This document shows positions 60,419 through 64,000 of a stretch of 64,000 nucleotides of DNA, one piece after another. Source of the stretch: Nymphalis io (lineage: Eukaryota; Arthropoda; Insecta; Lepidoptera; Nymphalidae); the NCBI RefSeq assembly GCF_905147045.1, contig NC_065895.1:3353001-3417000 (forward strand). Direction: 5' to 3'. The notes beneath the pieces were generated by a model. That model had not been told where the DNA came from and did not search any database. It saw only the letters and a program-made list of their open reading frames with translations. A program made the position numbers and the translations under genes. The stretch's first letter is position 1. The number at the start of each line of letters is the position of its first letter.

Positions 60419-60725
60419 TTTTTTTTCTATATAGAATAGGTAGGCGGACGAGCATATGGTGGCCTGTGGTAAGTGGTCACCAACGCCCATAGACATTGGC
60501 ATTGTTAGAAATGTTAACCATCGTTTACATCACCAATGCGCCACCAACCTTGGGAACTAAGATGTTATGTCCTTTGTGCCTGTAATTACACTGGCTCACT
60601 CACCCTTCAAACCGAAACATGACAATACCAATACAAATATACCAAGTACTGTTGTTTTGCGGTAGAATATCTGATGAGTGGGTGGTACCTACCCAGACGA
60701 GCTTGCACAAAGTCCTACCACCAGG
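60419..60725 (-). repeat. SINE family B, full length
   Basis: T-rich start, TATAGAATAGGTAGGCGGAC, complete body with a small internal duplication (ACAATACCAATACAAATATACC), and end GTCCTACCACCAGG; minus sense. Confidence 0.8.
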
Positions 60726-63700
60726 TATATAGAGATGTATGTTTGAATTCTCTAATCTCACTAACTATAATTTTGCATTCGATATTTTATTTGACGATAC
60801 GACCCAAAAGGGTACAGAAGTCGTCTACGTCCACTGATGAAAAATGAGATGTTATTGATTATGTACTTAGCATGTATAACAGGCAAGTTTAATTCAATTT
60901 TAACGCTAATGAAACCATAGGACAAATCTAGTTATAAATAAATACGTAAGTGGTTATTTAATTCGCTGTAATTTTTATTTATTTAATTTTCGGTACTTTC
61001 GTTTAATGTGTAAAATAAATATTCGCATAATATCAACATTAACGAAGTTGGCTCAGTTCTTTCCAATTAAAAAAGATTAAAAAATAAATAAATAGTAACT
61101 TTATTTAAGATTGTTTTTATTTTATTAAAATATTGTTAATAAATTGGTCAAGATGATTGAATCGCAATCAATATCAAATTTGGATCGACTGTTTTGATCT
61201 TTATAGCTTTTGCTAATTCAGCGCAAAATTAAAAATATTACATATATTTTTTTTCGTGACCTACACGATTGGAAAGAATTTAAGCGCAGGATCAAATGCT
61301 TTAAGTGTTTTCCAAGGCAAAGCAAGTTTCGGGCTGCAGAGAAGAATTCCTTGGCTGAAAAACCCAATAACATTTTGACAAGGAATTTGAACCCAGTATA
61401 TTTGGAATCTACAAGTTTATAAGCTAGGTACTAAACCAACTGAATAAATAATTTTGATGAGGCTTGTGGCTTGCCTTGTTTCGTAACTTTGTATAGTAAT
61501 AAATAAGGAGACGTTTCTTTTGTAATGCCCAATTGAAAAAACTACTAAACAAATATACATAAAACTTATACCAGAATATGCAGCGCGTTTCAGAAAGTTT
61601 TAATATAAGGTTTATTATAATTTGTCTTCCCGATAATAATGTGAAATCGCATTATCGAATTAAGTTTATTGATTACAAGGGTACATACGCGAAGTCCAGG
61701 TTATATATATGAATACTGGTGAGTTCAGTTAGCATAATTAATGTAAATTCTAAAAAATACCAAAGCTTCTTTGTAAGTTAAAAATATACATTGTATTAAA
61801 TTATGAGGTCGCGCATAACGGTTTGGGCTGGGCTCCCTAAGGGCTCGGCGGCCGGTACATTGACTAACAGCCAATGTCCGCTTCGCACTCCGTTGCGATC
61901 AACGGACCGATATAACTTTTATTGCGTTACCATTCACAGCATGGCAGTGATAATATGTATTAAGTTTGATATCACTTCTAAAAAACATATAACAGTATTC
62001 AAAAATAACAGAATATGCAAGAAAAAGTACAACTAATAAATAGGAGATTCAAATTTGAATAACACAAAATTTAAACGCAAAAATATTTTTTTTTTAATTT
62101 TACTAGTTGTAAAAGTAACTTAGATGATTTATTCATACATAAATTAATCCGTATTGCATGCGTATAGGTCATTCGTTTTAAATCTTAGGACGTCTTTTCA
62201 TAGCTTTACACATTTTTAAACATCTTTATGGTGTAAATAGTAAAAAGTAACTCTGTCAAGGACATAGGCTACAATATCATATATAACACCCCAACACGTA
62301 CGGCGTACGAAAAACTATTATTTTACAAATTTTAGTTAGAATTTTTAATATTGTAATTTAAATATAGAATAATGTACTCTTTAAGTAACAAAATATGTTA
62401 AAAGTACATTTAAATTTAGTGGACAAATCTTCATAATTCCGTTTTGCCACTTATACCCATATTATATGAATATGAATGAATTTAAAAATCCCTCTCTCTA
62501 AAATGCTATATAAAGTACCTTAATCATTGTAAGTATTTATATCATTACGTATTGATTTTTTATTCTAATCATTAAATAATCATTGATCGATTAATGTAAT
62601 TGGGATTGTAACCTCATTTTATGAATATGATTTTTTTATATATATATTTATTATTATTATAATTTTAATAATATAATGTATTATTTTGTCTATACCTAAA
62701 TCAGTATATTAATAGGTTCATATTACTCATCCTCTTTGGACTGGAAGAATCTCTTATAGAGTTAGGATTTCGTCTGTATCACATTTCTTGATCATGTTAA
62801 TAGTTCTTGATAACTTGATAATGAAAATACTATTTATAAATGACAAAATAAAATATAGGTAACTCTGTAAGTAAGCATAAAACCATAGACATGTTGCAAT
62901 ATAATTCCAGGACGTCGGATAAGTTAAAATTCCAAGACAAGTTAATTAACATTTAAAAGGTGTCCGTTGACATTCGATACGTAACAAAAAGACAATTATG
63001 CAGATGTCAAATTTTGTTCATTGCGACTCTTTAGAAATTTATTTAATATTATACAACAATTTCGACATCGTTGAACAAAAAGTTGCCAACGGTCCATTTA
63101 CGGTTACATAGTTTTAGACTGCTTTTAAAAATACTTATGTATATAACACATAAGCGCTTTTGTTACGCGAAATATGACTTTGCAATATAACCAGAGATTA
63201 AAACACTGTTATAATTAGAAAATGTATTGTTGACGGTGGAGTACAACCCCTTTTTTTGCTTGGTAATTAGAGGTAGACAGGGAGCCGGATGTTAGTGCAT
63301 ACATTTATAGCTAGCAATCGTAACCATGGCGATACTAACGTTGCTTGGTTTATATTTGCGTTGTTTATATTAAAAACGATAATTATGTTTTAACTCGATT
63401 TTGTTATAATTGGAATATGTTAGCTAATTATTATTTACTAAAATTTATTAAAGTATGTGCGACTGAACGGATTGTAACAAAATTTGACATAGACTTCTAT
63501 GTCAAATTATTATTACGATTATGAGAATACATTGATTGTTCAATCTTTTTTACACAATATGTTTAATATTTGAATGATGGCTGTGTGTGTGTGAAGAACT
63601 TATGTATGCTGAGCTGTCGAGTACAATTACAACTAGATGTAAAATATATTCATGCATAAAAAAAGTAAGTTGTAATTTGTTGTTATTGTCAAATAAATAA

Positions 63701-64000
63701 ATAATATATTGCGATCATACATTGTTTGTTATGATTTTTTACTTAAGAAACTATAAGGCCTGTAAATATCCGATTGCAGGGTTAAGACATGCTTTTTCAA
63801 GAGAAGATTTGGAGTTTACTCCACAACGCTTTTCCAATGCCGGTGGATATATAAGAAAATATATTAGACTTTATTTTAAGCTTACGATGCTTGTAATATC
63901 AAGTTATTCGTTTATTATATACTTACGCGACAAGACCTTCGTGTGGGAGTTCGTCGGGTTTACATTATCGTATGTACCTTTTTTATCTTTATTTATCAAT
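60726..64000. other. intergenic to window end, no gene seen
   Basis: AT-rich with short frames. A tRNA-like minus-strand SINE head lies near 61370-61440, a short GC-rich patch at 61803-61915 has no recognisable coding, and a decayed SINE A tail (minus) lies at 63755-63845. Confidence 0.4.

Noticed and set aside
61803..62036. 77-residue frame in a GC-rich patch
   Set aside because: No homology, composition changes halfway, no splice partner.
1..64000. CRISPR arrays, operons with Shine-Dalgarno sites, prophage
   Set aside because: No regularly spaced direct repeats and no dense coding; spliced genes show the DNA is eukaryotic.

Overview
The window is eukaryotic nuclear DNA, AT-rich and full of repeats. 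Intron-split genes, insect immune and housekeeping homologues, an RTE-clade LINE, mariner and hAT debris and two abundant SINE families together suggest a moth or butterfly (Lepidoptera). The order is an inference; no sequence search was run.

Layout. 1-6975: no host gene, only SINE copies, a hAT deletion derivative and perfect hairpins. 6976-8185: a dead mariner with intact ends. 8675-10595 (minus): one transcription unit with two open reading frames, a 67-residue LYR-type microprotein (10595-9833) followed after a single nucleotide by the mitochondrial ribosome-rescue factor MTRFR (9831-8675). 10755-11090: a PIF/Harbinger-type MITE just upstream of that unit. 11644-12478: a long fold-back element. 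15617-17248 (plus): an intronless Dredd-like initiator caspase. 18014-18560 (minus): the RNase P/MRP subunit POP5. 19696-21656 (plus): an FGGY carbohydrate kinase in four exons. 22653-33232 (plus): the histone H2B ubiquitin ligase Bre1 (RNF20/40) in 16 exons, with SINEs in its introns. 39667-47360 (minus): an 11-exon gene for a 901-residue coiled-coil protein whose middle exons are extremely GC-rich. 47384-64000: no host gene seen; it holds a jockey-like LINE 3' fragment (52025-52591) and a complete RTE-clade LINE (55205-58365) with an uninterrupted 1020-residue ORF and 10-bp target-site duplications.

All splice models were built by hand from GT/AG sites, reading-frame phase and family resemblance. 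Each of the multi-exon genes closes to a whole number of codons.

The most interesting observation is the two-cistron LYR microprotein/MTRFR unit. The human relatives of both proteins act on the mitochondrial large ribosomal subunit, so one transcript may co-produce two mitoribosome factors. The MTRFR copy also carries GGS where the release-factor family has the catalytic GGQ.
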